Shown here: positions 18,396 through 25,820 of the stretch, in pieces
Numbering within the stretch: the stretch's first letter is position 1
Layout: every line of letters begins with the position of its first letter
Assembly: GCF_000308755.1 (NCBI RefSeq)
Contig: NZ_BAGF01000052.1
Location: 16,722-80,721, forward strand
DNA length: 64,000 bases
Reading direction: 5' to 3'
DNA from: Nocardia pneumoniae NBRC 100136
Lineage (GTDB): Bacteria > Actinomycetota > Actinomycetes > Mycobacteriales > Mycobacteriaceae
The notes under the pieces: model-generated
What the model was told of the DNA's origin: nothing
What the model saw: the letters and a program-made list of their open reading frames with translations, nothing else
Database searches by the model: none
Made by a program: the position numbers and the translations under genes

Positions 18396-19813
18396 GCCGC
18401 GTCCTCCTCGGCGCGGGCGAGCACCGCGAACTCCTCGTCCGGCGAACTCGCCACCAGCCGGTGGCGGCTGTAGAGGCCGAAGTAGGCCATGAATCCGCAG
18501 AACACCGCGAGCGTCCAGCCCGCGGCCACGGGGTCGACCAGGAACGTCGCGATCACCGCCGCGCACGCGACGACGAGGGCGAACGCGGTGGTCGCCATGC
18601 CGCCCGGTGTGCGGTACGGGCGCGGCATGTCCGGCTCGCGCACCCGCAGCACCAGATGGCTGACCATGATCAGCACATAACTCACCGCGGCACCGAAGAC
18701 GGCCATGTTCAGCAACATCGCCCCCTTGCCGGTCAGCGACAGCGCGAAGCCGATGACACCGGGCACGATCAGCGCGAGCACCGGGGCCTTGCGCGCGCTG
18801 GTCACCGACAGGCTGGTCGGCAGGTAGCCCGCACGGGAGAGCGCGAAGGTCTGCCGCGAGTACGCGTAGACGATGGAGAAGAAGCTGGCCACGAGTCCGG
18901 CCAGGCCGACGTAGTTCACCAGCTTCGCGGTCCCACCCGCGCCGAGCGCCTCGACCAGGGGGTTGCCGGAAGTCGAAATGGCTTGCGCGCCCAGCGAACC
19001 GGTGGCGAGAACGAGAACGGCCGCGCCGGTGACGATCAGCACGAGCATCGCGCTGACGATGCCTTTGGGCACGTTCTTCTCCGGTTCGCGCGCCTCCTCG
19101 GCCGCCAGCGGCACCCCTTCCACCGCGAGGAAGAACCAGATCGCGAACGGCACCGCGGCCCAGATCCCGAACACCCCGAACGGCAGGAACGCCGAGCTGC
19201 CCACCGCGTCCGGGTCGGCAGGGATGTCGGTGAGGTTCGCCATGTCGAAGCGCCCCCACGCGGCCAGCGCGAATACCAGGAGCCCGACCAGCGCGATCGC
19301 GGTGATCACGAACATCGCCTTGAGCGCCTCGCCCGCGCCGGCCAGGTGCACACCGATGAAGATCGCGTACACGGCCAGATACACCCACCACCCGTCGGTG
19401 ATCCCGAACAGGTTCAGTGATTCGACGTACGCGCCGATGAAGGTAGCGATCGCCGCGGGTGCGATCGCGTATTCGAGCAACACCGCGGTGCCGGTGGCGA
19501 ATCCGCCCCAGGGCCCGAGCGCACGCCGCGCGAAGGTGTAGCCGCCACCTGCCGCGGGCAGCGCCGCCGAGAGCTCGGCCATGCCCAGCACCATGGCCAG
19601 ATACATGCCCGCGATCAGCACCGTCGCGATCAGCAGTCCACCGAATCCGCCCTGGGCGATACCGCTGTTCCAGCCCGCGTAGTCACCTGAGATCACATAG
19701 CTCACGCCGAGCCCGGCCAGCAGCACCCAGCCCGCCGTGCCCGAGCGCAGGGTGCGTTTCGCCAGATAATCGTCACCGGCGTCGCCGGTGTCCCGCAGTT
19801 CCTCGATCGCCAT
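18392..19813 (-). CDS. Ethanolamine permease, APC family
   Basis: The 473-residue transporter has about twelve hydrophobic helices with the ethanolamine-permease start VSYVISGDYAGWNSGIAQGG, the loop AALPAAGGGYTFARRALGPW, then WFFLAVEGVPLAAEEAREPE and YAYSRQTFALSRAGYLP. Its position as first gene of an operon with eutB and eutC fixes the substrate as ethanolamine with good likelihood. ATG 19813 follows a GAGGGAG ribosome site by about eleven bases; a GTG at 19837 is in frame but has no such site. Its stop overlaps the eutB start. Confidence 0.9.
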   Translation of the reverse strand: MAIEELRDTGDAGDDYLAKRTLRSGTAGWVLLAGLGVSYVISGDYAGWNSGIAQGGFGGLLIATVLIAGMYLAMVLGMAELSAALPAAGGGYTFARRALGPWGGFATGTAVLLEYAIAPAAIATFIGAYVESLNLFGITDGWWVYLAVYAIFIGVHLAGAGEALKAMFVITAIALVGLLVFALAAWGRFDMANLTDIPADPDAVGSSAFLPFGVFGIWAAVPFAIWFFLAVEGVPLAAEEAREPEKNVPKGIVSAMLVLIVTGAAVLVLATGSLGAQAISTSGNPLVEALGAGGTAKLVNYVGLAGLVASFFSIVYAYSRQTFALSRAGYLPTSLSVTSARKAPVLALIVPGVIGFALSLTGKGAMLLNMAVFGAAVSYVLIMVSHLVLRVREPDMPRPYRTPGGMATTAFALVVACAAVIATFLVDPVAAGWTLAVFCGFMAYFGLYSRHRLVASSPDEEFAVLARAEEDAA

Positions 19814-19843
19814 CGCGCACCGAACTCCCTCATCCACATACCG

Positions 19844-19861
19844 ATTGGTCGGTGGACCAAT
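19844..19861. promoter_or_regulatory. Inverted-repeat operator upstream of the ethanolamine operon
   Basis: ATTGGTC (19844-19850) and GACCAAT (19855-19861) form a perfect seven-base inverted repeat around a four-base centre, 31 bases before the permease start. The GGTC..GACC spacing resembles GntR/FadR-family sites. No GntR gene is adjacent, so the regulator would act from elsewhere. The operator role is inferred. Confidence 0.5.
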
Positions 19862-20252
19862 TCTTGGGAGGGAATGTTGCCCGAGTGTGAAACGGCGTTA
19901 CGGTCACGATCCACGTGCCCGTGACAGAGCGCACACCACCAGCCCCGCCACAAGGAGGCAGACGTCCGGGGTGTCGCCTCGCGCCTTCAATTGCCCCGTC
20001 GCAGCCTTGCTGGTGGCCTGGGGTCGGCCCTGCCCGACGCGAGCGCAAGTCAACGGCTCCCGTCGTGCCTCTACAGCGGCGGCAGCGGGTCTTTACTACG
20101 CCCCTGCGAGCAGACCGGTACGGAGCCGATACTTTCGGAATCGGCGCTGATCTTGCTAGCGACCAGAATCGGGCGTCAGGGCGGGCATCTGGACCGCAAC
20201 CTCGTTCCGGCGCACACGCAACGCGCCTCGAGCACGAAACCTCGCGGGCTGA
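19862..20252. other. Intergenic stretch with no supported gene
   Basis: The 390 bases between the ethanolamine operon and the antiporter have no open frame with convincing codon use. AAGGAGG near 19951 is followed by a 60-codon frame from GTG at about 19971, but its third positions are not G/C-biased and it matches nothing I recognise. Nothing else is seen except the operator at the left edge. Confidence 0.5.
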
Positions 20253-21437
20253 TCAGGAGATCGCGGGCTCCGGACGTCCGCGGCGTTGCAGCAGCCCCAC
20301 CATCGGCTCGACCACTCGCGCCGCGATCGGGCCGAGCACCGCCATCAGCAGCACATAGGTCGACGCGAGCGCGGTGAGCTGCCCGTCCATCGCACCCGCG
20401 CCCACTGCCAATCCCGCGATGACGATCGAGAATTCGCCTCGTGCCACCAGCGCCGCGCCCGCCCTGGCCCGGCCCATCCGGCGGATGCCCTGCCTGGCCG
20501 CGGCCCACCAGCCAGTGGCGATCTTCGTCGCCATCGTGATGGCCGCCAGCGCGATCGCCCAGCCCAGCACCGGCGGAATCGACCGGGGGTCGGTGTTGAG
20601 CCCGAACGCTACGAAGAAGATCGCCGCGAACAGGTCGCGCAGCGGTTCCAGCAGCCTCGCCGCCTCGTACGCCGTCGACCCCGAGATCGCGATGCCCAGC
20701 AGGAACGCCCCGACTGCGGCCGAGACGCTCAACGCCGAGGAGACGCCGGCCACCAGCAAGGCCCCGCCGAGCAACGTCAGCAGGAACACTTCGCGGTCGG
20801 CGCTGTCCACGATCGCCGAGACCTGGCGGCCGTAGCGCAGCGCCACCACGAGGACCAGGGTGATCGTCACCATCGCCACGGCCAGCGCACGCATCCCGCT
20901 GATCCAGCTCAGCCCGGCCAGAACCGTGGTGAGGATCGGCAGGTAGACCGCCATCGCCAGATCCTCGAACACGAGGATCGACAGGATGACCGGCGTCTCG
21001 CGGTTACCGAGACGGCCGAGATCGTCGAGGACTTTCGCCACGATGCCCGAGGAGGAGATGTAGGTGACGCCCGCCATGGTGATCGCGCCGGTGAAACCCC
21101 AGCCCAGGATCAGGGCCACCACCGCGCCGGGTGTCGCGTTGACGGCGATGTCGACGACTCCGGCGGCCCATGAGCGGCGCAGTCCGGTGACCAGTTCCGT
21201 GGCGGTGTACTCCAGCCCGAGGAGCAACAGCAGCAGAACGACGCCGATCTCTCCGGCGATATGACCGAACTCGTAGGCCGACTGGAGTTCGATGACACCG
21301 CCCTGCCCGAAGGCGACGCCGCCGATCAGGTAGAGCGGGATCGGCGACATGCCGACGCGGCCGGCGACACGACCCAGCATGCCGAGGGCGAAGAGAACCG
21401 CTCCGAGCTCGATCAGGGCGAGCGCGGTGTCCGTCAC
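20253..21437 (-). CDS. Cation/proton antiporter membrane subunit, CPA2 family
   Basis: The 394-residue product has ten to twelve membrane helices with the CPA2/KefB pattern: ELGAVLFALGMLGRVAGRVG, ALILGWGFTGAITMAGVTYI, SSSGIVAKVLDDLGRLGNRE, LSILVFEDLAMAVYLPILTT and GFALVARGEFSIVIAGLAVG-like ALVARGEFSIVIAGLA. It should exchange K+ or Na+ for H+. The GTG at 21437 is four bases from the stop of the TrkA-C gene, so the two are one operon, the arrangement of the KhtTU K+/H+ antiporter. Cation preference cannot be read from sequence. Confidence 0.88.
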   Translation of the reverse strand: MTDTALALIELGAVLFALGMLGRVAGRVGMSPIPLYLIGGVAFGQGGVIELQSAYEFGHIAGEIGVVLLLLLLGLEYTATELVTGLRRSWAAGVVDIAVNATPGAVVALILGWGFTGAITMAGVTYISSSGIVAKVLDDLGRLGNRETPVILSILVFEDLAMAVYLPILTTVLAGLSWISGMRALAVAMVTITLVLVVALRYGRQVSAIVDSADREVFLLTLLGGALLVAGVSSALSVSAAVGAFLLGIAISGSTAYEAARLLEPLRDLFAAIFFVAFGLNTDPRSIPPVLGWAIALAAITMATKIATGWWAAARQGIRRMGRARAGAALVARGEFSIVIAGLAVGAGAMDGQLTALASTYVLLMAVLGPIAARVVEPMVGLLQRRGRPEPAIS

Positions 21438-21441
21438 GTGC

Positions 21442-21924
21442 TCAGCCGTGCGTCAAGATCTTCGCGGCGGCATCGAGACCCTCCGGGGTGCCGACGACCA
21501 CGAGCAGGTCGCCCGCGGTGAAGGTGAAATCGGGACCGGGTGAGGGATGCAGTTGTCCGGCCCGCATGACCGCGACGATGGAGACCTTCGTGCGGGTGCG
21601 CATCTGGGTTTCGCCGAGAGTGCGCCCGTCGTAGGGCGACTCGTCGGCGATCGGTAGCTGACGGGTGGTGATGCCGGGCAGGTCGCGGTGGTCGTCGTTG
21701 AGCTTGGCGACCAGCTGCGGTACGCCGAGCAGATTGGCCAGCACCGCCGCCTCGTCGGTGGTCAGCGGGATCTGCGCGGCGCAGGCATCCGGATCCTCGA
21801 GCTTGGAGACGATCAGGTCGATATCACCGTCGCGGTGGGCGACCACGCCGATTCGGCGACCGGAGCGCACTTCGAAGTCCTTGCGGACACCGATGCCGGG
21901 TAGTGCGGTGACGTCGACGTTCAC
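21442..21924 (-). CDS. TrkA-C (RCK_C) regulatory subunit of the antiporter, KhtT-like
   Basis: The 160-residue product starts VNVDVTALPGIGVRKDF, a typical KhtT-like N-terminus, and ends in an RCK_C domain (LPIADESPYDGRTLGETQMR, VSIVAVMRAGQ, FTAGDLLVVVGTPEGLDA). Such subunits bind a nucleotide or cation and gate the adjacent antiporter. The GTG at 21924 is seven bases downstream of TAATCT on the reverse strand, so the transcript is probably leaderless. Confidence 0.87.
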   Translation of the reverse strand: MNVDVTALPGIGVRKDFEVRSGRRIGVVAHRDGDIDLIVSKLEDPDACAAQIPLTTDEAAVLANLLGVPQLVAKLNDDHRDLPGITTRQLPIADESPYDGRTLGETQMRTRTKVSIVAVMRAGQLHPSPGPDFTFTAGDLLVVVGTPEGLDAAAKILTHG

Positions 21925-21931
21925 GCCCTCC

Positions 21932-21937
21932 AGATTA
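21932..21937 (-). promoter_or_regulatory. Leaderless -10 box for the antiporter operon
   Basis: TAATCT on the reverse strand ends seven bases before the GTG at 21924, matching TANNNT and giving a leaderless mRNA. It decides the start of the TrkA-C gene. Confidence 0.5.
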
Positions 21938-22017
21938 GCCGGATGCCGGAGCCGATGAACCGTTCCGTCATCACTTCGGCCGATGGCGCGTCGCGTGCCC
22001 TGTGCTGTGATGGAGGC

Positions 22018-23208
22018 GTGCGACGGTGGTCGGAGATGCCCGAGCGAACGCGGGACGCGCTCGGCGCGGTGATCGTGTTCGCCGGCGGCGCGGCGCTGTA
22101 TCTCACCGGACTGTCCACGATGACCGAGCGCGGCGAGCAGCTGCCGCTGTGGGTGCGGTTCGGCGTGCTGCCCGCGGTGTGCCTGGCGACGTTGTTCCGC
22201 CGCCGGAATCCGATGGCGGCCATGCTCGGCGGACTGGTTCCCCTGGCGGTGGACACCTGGCTCGGCGCGACGCTGCCGGTGTGGCTGATCTACGCCGACC
22301 TGATCTATTCCGCCGTGCTTTACGCCGGGCGGCGGGCATCGCGGATCACGACGCTGTGCTGGTCGGTGTTCTGTGCCCTGATCGTGGTGCTCACGCTGGC
22401 GCTGACCGGCGACGCGCGTGCGGTCGCGCTGGCGCTGGTGGCGGTGTTCAGTTTCGTGGCGACGCCGCTGTGGTGGGCGAACTCGGTGCGCACGCACAAA
22501 GAGATCGCGGCGGCCGAGCGCACACGCGCGCAGGCGTTGACCCTGGTCGCCGAACTCGATCGGCGCGCGGCCATCGCCGACGAGCGCACCACGATGGCAC
22601 GCGACCTGCACGACGTGATCGCCGGTCACCTGTCGGCCATCGCGATCCAGTCCGAGGCGGCACTGCGGATGCTGGCCCGCCGCGACGAACCAGCGGTCAC
22701 CGGAATCATGCGATCCATCCGTTCCAACAGTGTCGGCGCGCTGCAGGAGATGCGCACGATGATCGGGTTGCTGCACAGCGACGGCGATGCCGAGGAGGTA
22801 GCCGCGCCCCGCAGGCTGGCCCAGCTGCCGATCCTCGTGGACGCGGCACGGGCGGCGGGGATCTCGGTGCGGGTGCACGAGGCGCTCGACGGCGCGACGC
22901 TGCCGAGCGCCGTGGACCAGGCCGCCTACCGGATCGTTCAGGAAGCGCTGACCAACGCCATGAAACACGCGCCCGGACAGGAGGTTTCGATCGACGTGCG
23001 CGCCGAGGACGAGGTGTTGAGCGTAACGATCCGCAATCCGACCGTCTCCGTGCGGCCGCACCACGCCCCGGCTCGAACCGGGCACCGAGGACTGGTGAAC
23101 ATGCGCGAGCGCGCCGCCGCGCTCGGTGGAAGCTTCCGCGCCGGAATGGATTGCGGCTGCTGGGAAGTGCTGGCCCGGCTGCCGTTCGGCTCCGCGAGCG
23201 CGTCATGA
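22018..23208 (+). CDS. Sensor histidine kinase, HisKA_3 (NarL-partner) type
   Basis: The product (396 residues from this start) has four or five N-terminal membrane helices (for example AVIVFAGGAALYLTG and VVLTLALTGDARAVALALV), then a HisKA_3 dimerisation domain with the phospho-His in MARDLHDVIAGHLSAIA, and an HATPase_c domain with AYRIVQEALTNAMKHAPG and GHRGLVNMRERAAALGG. The ligand is unknown. GTG 22018 is preferred because the region upstream is the divergent promoter, but the frame is open to 21943 and ATG 22036 is an alternative. Its TGA overlaps the ATG of the response regulator. Confidence 0.85.
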   Translation: MRRWSEMPERTRDALGAVIVFAGGAALYLTGLSTMTERGEQLPLWVRFGVLPAVCLATLFRRRNPMAAMLGGLVPLAVDTWLGATLPVWLIYADLIYSAVLYAGRRASRITTLCWSVFCALIVVLTLALTGDARAVALALVAVFSFVATPLWWANSVRTHKEIAAAERTRAQALTLVAELDRRAAIADERTTMARDLHDVIAGHLSAIAIQSEAALRMLARRDEPAVTGIMRSIRSNSVGALQEMRTMIGLLHSDGDAEEVAAPRRLAQLPILVDAARAAGISVRVHEALDGATLPSAVDQAAYRIVQEALTNAMKHAPGQEVSIDVRAEDEVLSVTIRNPTVSVRPHHAPARTGHRGLVNMRERAAALGGSFRAGMDCGCWEVLARLPFGSASAS

Positions 23209-23852
23209 CGATCCGGGTGGTGATCGCCGACGACCACGCGGCGATTCGCGCGGGGCTGCGGATGATCCTGGACGTCGAGGACGACATCGACGTGGTCGGC
23301 GAGGCCGCCGACGGGGATATCGCGATCGCGCAGGCCACAGCTCTGCGGCCGCATGTGGTGCTGATGGACGTGCGGATGCCCGGGATGGACGGGATCACCG
23401 CGACCGAACGGATCACCGCCGACGGTTCGGCCCGGGTACTCATCCTGACCACGTTCGACCTGGACGAGTACGTTTTTCGCGCGCTGCGCGCCGGCGCGTC
23501 CGGGTTCGTGCTGAAATCCGCGTCGGGGCACTCGCTGGTCGAGGCGGTACGCGCGGTCGCGGCGGGTGACGGTGTGCTGGCCCCGGAAGTGACGAAGGCC
23601 GTGATCTCGGCGTTCGCGACGTCGAAACATGCTGCGCCGCATTCTCTTCCGGCCGGGCTGGCCGAACTCACCGAGCGGGAACGGGAAGTGCTCGACTGCC
23701 TGGGCGACGGTCTGTCCAACGCGCAGATCGCCGCCAGGCTGTTCATCGGCGAGACGACGGTGAAAACGCACGTCTCGCGGGTGCTGATGAAACTCGGTGT
23801 GCGATCGCGGGTTCAGGCCGCGATCGTCGCCCGCGAGATCCGCGGCCGGTGA
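23205..23852 (+). CDS. NarL/FixJ-family response regulator
   Basis: The 215-residue product has a receiver domain (residues 1-120: VVIADDHAAIRAGLRMIL, phospho-acceptor Asp in VVLMDVRMPGMDG, and the conserved Lys in GFVLKSASG) and a LuxR-type HTH (LTEREREVLDCLGDGLSNAQ, then FIGETTVKTHVSRVLMKL). It is the partner of the preceding kinase, whose stop codon it overlaps (ATGA). The regulon is unknown; divergent transcription from the antiporter operon makes that operon a candidate. Its stop abuts the stop of the converging DUF952 gene as TGATCA. Confidence 0.9.
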   Translation: MTIRVVIADDHAAIRAGLRMILDVEDDIDVVGEAADGDIAIAQATALRPHVVLMDVRMPGMDGITATERITADGSARVLILTTFDLDEYVFRALRAGASGFVLKSASGHSLVEAVRAVAAGDGVLAPEVTKAVISAFATSKHAAPHSLPAGLAELTEREREVLDCLGDGLSNAQIAARLFIGETTVKTHVSRVLMKLGVRSRVQAAIVAREIRGR

Positions 23853-24212
23853 TCATCCGGCGAGCGGAGCGAATGTCCCGTCCGCGCCGGGCAGATACTC
23901 CTCCACCGCGGTGACCGCCGCCACCGGCAACGGCCCGTACAGATGAGGGAAGAGCATCGACTCCGGATCGCTCGGCACGCCGGGCTCCCATTCGATCGGC
24001 GCGCCCACCCGGCGGGGGTCGATGCGCAGCAGCACCAGATCGCGGCGTCCCGCGAACAACCGGTTGGCGGGCAGGTGCACCTGCTCGGGCGCGGAAAGAT
24101 GGATGAATCCCGCCTCACCGAGCGAGGGCGCGCGGTACTCGCCGGTTTGCCGGGCGGAAAGCCACTCCGCCGAAGTGCATAGGTGAACCAGCGTGTGAGT
24201 GTCGTAGGTCAC
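23853..24212 (-). CDS. DUF952 family protein
   Basis: The 119-residue product matches DUF952: LVHLCTSAEWLSARQTGEYR, EAGFIHLSAPEQVHLPANRL, DLVLLRIDPRRVGAPIEWE, ESMLFPHLYGPLPVAAV. These are small cytoplasmic proteins of unknown function, related in fold to tRNA 2'-phosphotransferase-type ADP-ribose binders. GTG 24212 is chosen because the family begins here and CGGAG lies about eight bases upstream; the longer open frame is not conserved. It converges with the response regulator with no intervening base. Confidence 0.82.
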   Translation of the reverse strand: MTYDTHTLVHLCTSAEWLSARQTGEYRAPSLGEAGFIHLSAPEQVHLPANRLFAGRRDLVLLRIDPRRVGAPIEWEPGVPSDPESMLFPHLYGPLPVAAVTAVEEYLPGADGTFAPLAG

Positions 24213-24488
24213 GGGTAATCTCCGGGTGGACAACTGGATCGGCCGATCGAGGATGTGATCGAGTGCACTTCGACAACCTGACCTGTGGCGTTCGCCTGTA
24301 GCGAAATCCCAGGTCGTGTTATCGAAAACACACTGCATCATTCGCGGGAACAAAGTCCCCCGTCCCGAACGTCTGACAGAGTAGTCATACCCCTGCTGGG
24401 AAGTAGCGGTAGCGAGCTCGTGGTGAGTGACCACGGGCCCCACACCAGGTGAACGGTCGTCGGGACCGGGAGCCAGGACGGAGGAGTC

Positions 24489-24683
24489 ATGCCAGGAACC
24501 CTGACAAGCACCCCACTGACCGCGGTCGATCGTTGCGACCGTTGCGGGGCGGCGGCCCGAGTGCGTGCCGTACTTCCCGCGGGTGGAGAGTTGCTCTTCT
24601 GCCAGCACCACGCGAACGAACACATGGATCGACTGCGTGAGCTCGACGCCGTGATCGACACGGAGTCCGCTCCCGCGCTCTGA
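24489..24683 (+). CDS. DUF7455 small zinc-ribbon protein
   Basis: The 64-residue product begins MPGTLTSTPLTAVDRCDRCG and contains CDRCGAAARVRAV followed by LFCQHHANEHMDRLREL. The Cys-x2-Cys and Cys-x-His-His sets probably bind one Zn2+. Similar short proteins are widespread in actinobacteria under the DUF7455 label, often near sigB, with unknown function. ATG 24489 has a strong GGAGGAG site. The 276-base region upstream shows no gene and probably holds its promoter and that of the DUF952 gene. Confidence 0.8.
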   Translation: MPGTLTSTPLTAVDRCDRCGAAARVRAVLPAGGELLFCQHHANEHMDRLRELDAVIDTESAPAL

Positions 24684-24741
24684 TTCGCTCCTCGCGTCCT
24701 GACACAACAGCATCGGACAACAGAACACCGTCAACCATCGG

Positions 24742-24769
24742 CAGCGGGCGACCAACAGGTCGCCCGCTG
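24742..24769. terminator. Bidirectional terminator hairpin
   Basis: CAGCGGGCGACC (24742-24753) pairs perfectly with GGTCGCCCGCTG (24758-24769) across an AACA loop. It lies between the converging DUF7455 and tetR genes and has no clear U-tract on either side. Confidence 0.7.
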
Positions 24770-24789
24770 TCGCCGTGTTCGACGGCCGG

Positions 24790-25545
24790 TCAGTGCGCCG
24801 ACACCGCGCCGAGGATGCCGTCCAGCAGCCTGGCCAGCCCGTAGTCGAACGCGCCGTCCGGGTCGGCGGGCGCCTGGTACAACTCGCCCACCGCCGCGCC
24901 GACCCGCGACGCCAGCGGGAACTCACTCGGCGGCATGACCGCCGTGAGCAGCGGACCGTGCACCTCCCACCAGCGTGAATCGCTCATCCGGCGCGTCTCG
25001 CGGGCGGCGGCGACCGCCATGCGCGCGTTGCCGGTCGCGAACTCCGACAGCACGGCGATCACCCGATCCATCGCCACGTCCGGCAGGCCGATCCCCTCGA
25101 GCGCGGCGAGCTGCCGTTCGTAGCGGCGCATCCGTCCTGGACCGAGCACCAGCCGCCACGGGGGCACCTCGAGCAGCCAGGGGTGCGCGATCAGTTCCGC
25201 CCGAACCTGACGGGCCACCCTCGCAATGCGTTCGCGCGGGGGGAGGTCACCCGGAATGGGTGCGTCCTCCTCGGCCACCGCGTCGACCATGAGTATCGCG
25301 AGCGCCTCTTTGCTCGGCACGTACGTGTAGAGACTCATCGGCCGCAGCCCCAGCTCCGCCGCGACCGCGCGAATGGAGACCTTCTCGTAGCCCTCCCGGT
25401 CCGCGAGTGCGACCGCTGCCGCGACCACCGCGTCGACGCTGACGGTCTGCTTCGGGCCGCGTCCCGCCGGACGCGCGGGAAGCTCGTGCCGCCACAGCAG
25501 GCTCATCACCTGTTTCGCCTGTTCGACGGAGATTTCCTCGCTCAT
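24790..25545 (-). CDS. TetR/AcrR-family regulator with TetR_C_1-type domain
   Basis: The 251-residue protein has an N-terminal arm, a TetR HTH near residues 30-75 (VDAVVAAAVALADREGYEKV, SIRAVAAELGLRPMSLYTYV) and a C-terminal domain of the tetracycline-repressor class (PWLLEVPPWRLVLGPGRMRR). The ligand is unknown. Its ATG overlaps the TGA of a 25-codon leader ORF, which itself overlaps a 27-codon leader ORF. Upstream are palindromic GTAC elements that are probably its operator. The divergent SNF2 helicase gene may be a target. Confidence 0.85.
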   Translation of the reverse strand: MSEEISVEQAKQVMSLLWRHELPARPAGRGPKQTVSVDAVVAAAVALADREGYEKVSIRAVAAELGLRPMSLYTYVPSKEALAILMVDAVAEEDAPIPGDLPPRERIARVARQVRAELIAHPWLLEVPPWRLVLGPGRMRRYERQLAALEGIGLPDVAMDRVIAVLSEFATGNARMAVAAARETRRMSDSRWWEVHGPLLTAVMPPSEFPLASRVGAAVGELYQAPADPDGAFDYGLARLLDGILGAVSAH

Positions 25546-25619
25546 GACGGGGTCTCGTCGACGCTTGGCTGGCTCCTATCCAGGGGCACGCCGGGTCCTC
25601 GGTTCCCGCTGACGCTCAC
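25542..25619 (-). CDS. Candidate 25-codon leader peptide coupled to tetR
   Basis: GTG at 25619 opens a frame beginning VSVSGNRGPGVPLDR and ending in a TGA that overlaps the tetR ATG (ATGA). Its GTG in turn overlaps the stop of the next upstream small ORF (GTGA). No homology to known proteins is recognised. The double stop-start overlap argues that ribosomes run through it, but peptide function is not implied. Confidence 0.4.
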   Translation of the reverse strand: MSVSGNRGPGVPLDRSQPSVDETPS

Positions 25620-25699
25620 TCCCGCACCTCGCTGATGCTCGACCTCCGCGTACGCAGCAGCCCGCTGTGGCAGTGCCGCACGCGCTGGCCTTCACTCAT
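25616..25699 (-). CDS. Candidate 27-codon leader peptide, repeat-family member
   Basis: ATG 25699 to TGA 25616 encodes MSEGQRVRHC... ending SISEVRE. It is exactly 84 bases, as is the leader ORF at 63896-63979. The two share the start ATGAGTGA and a similar 3' end (CAGCGAGG, then GC-GG, ending TGA). It is probably a member of a dispersed repeat found before genes in Nocardia-like genomes. Its stop overlaps the GTG of the following leader ORF. Confidence 0.4.
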   Translation of the reverse strand: MSEGQRVRHCHSGLLRTRRSSISEVRE

Positions 25700-25721
25700 G
25701 GCACTCCTCGGAACAAATCCA

Positions 25722-25761
25722 GTACAGTGTACGTTGTTCACCGTACTCCGTACGGTATACG
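25722..25761. promoter_or_regulatory. GTAC-palindrome cluster, probable TetR operator
   Basis: GTACAGTGTAC (25722-25732) is a palindrome about one central base. CCGTACTCCGTACGG (25741-25755) is a perfect six-base-arm palindrome around TCC. The segment GTACGGTATACG (25750-25761) adds a third, imperfect site. The cluster sits between the divergent tetR unit and the SNF2 helicase gene, the usual place for a TetR-family operator. Confidence 0.55.
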
Positions 25762-25820
25762 TTGATTCGAAGGGGTCCGCTCTGTCCAGCACACACGCCA
25801 CTTACCTGCCGGATCGGCAC

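Noticed and set aside
19915..20358. Possible gene in the gap before the antiporter
   Set aside because: Codon third positions show no GC bias and no family is recognised; it overlaps the end of the antiporter gene.
21925..23085. Long reverse-strand extension of the TrkA-C frame
   Set aside because: It is antisense to the histidine kinase; the leaderless promoter fixes the start at 21924.
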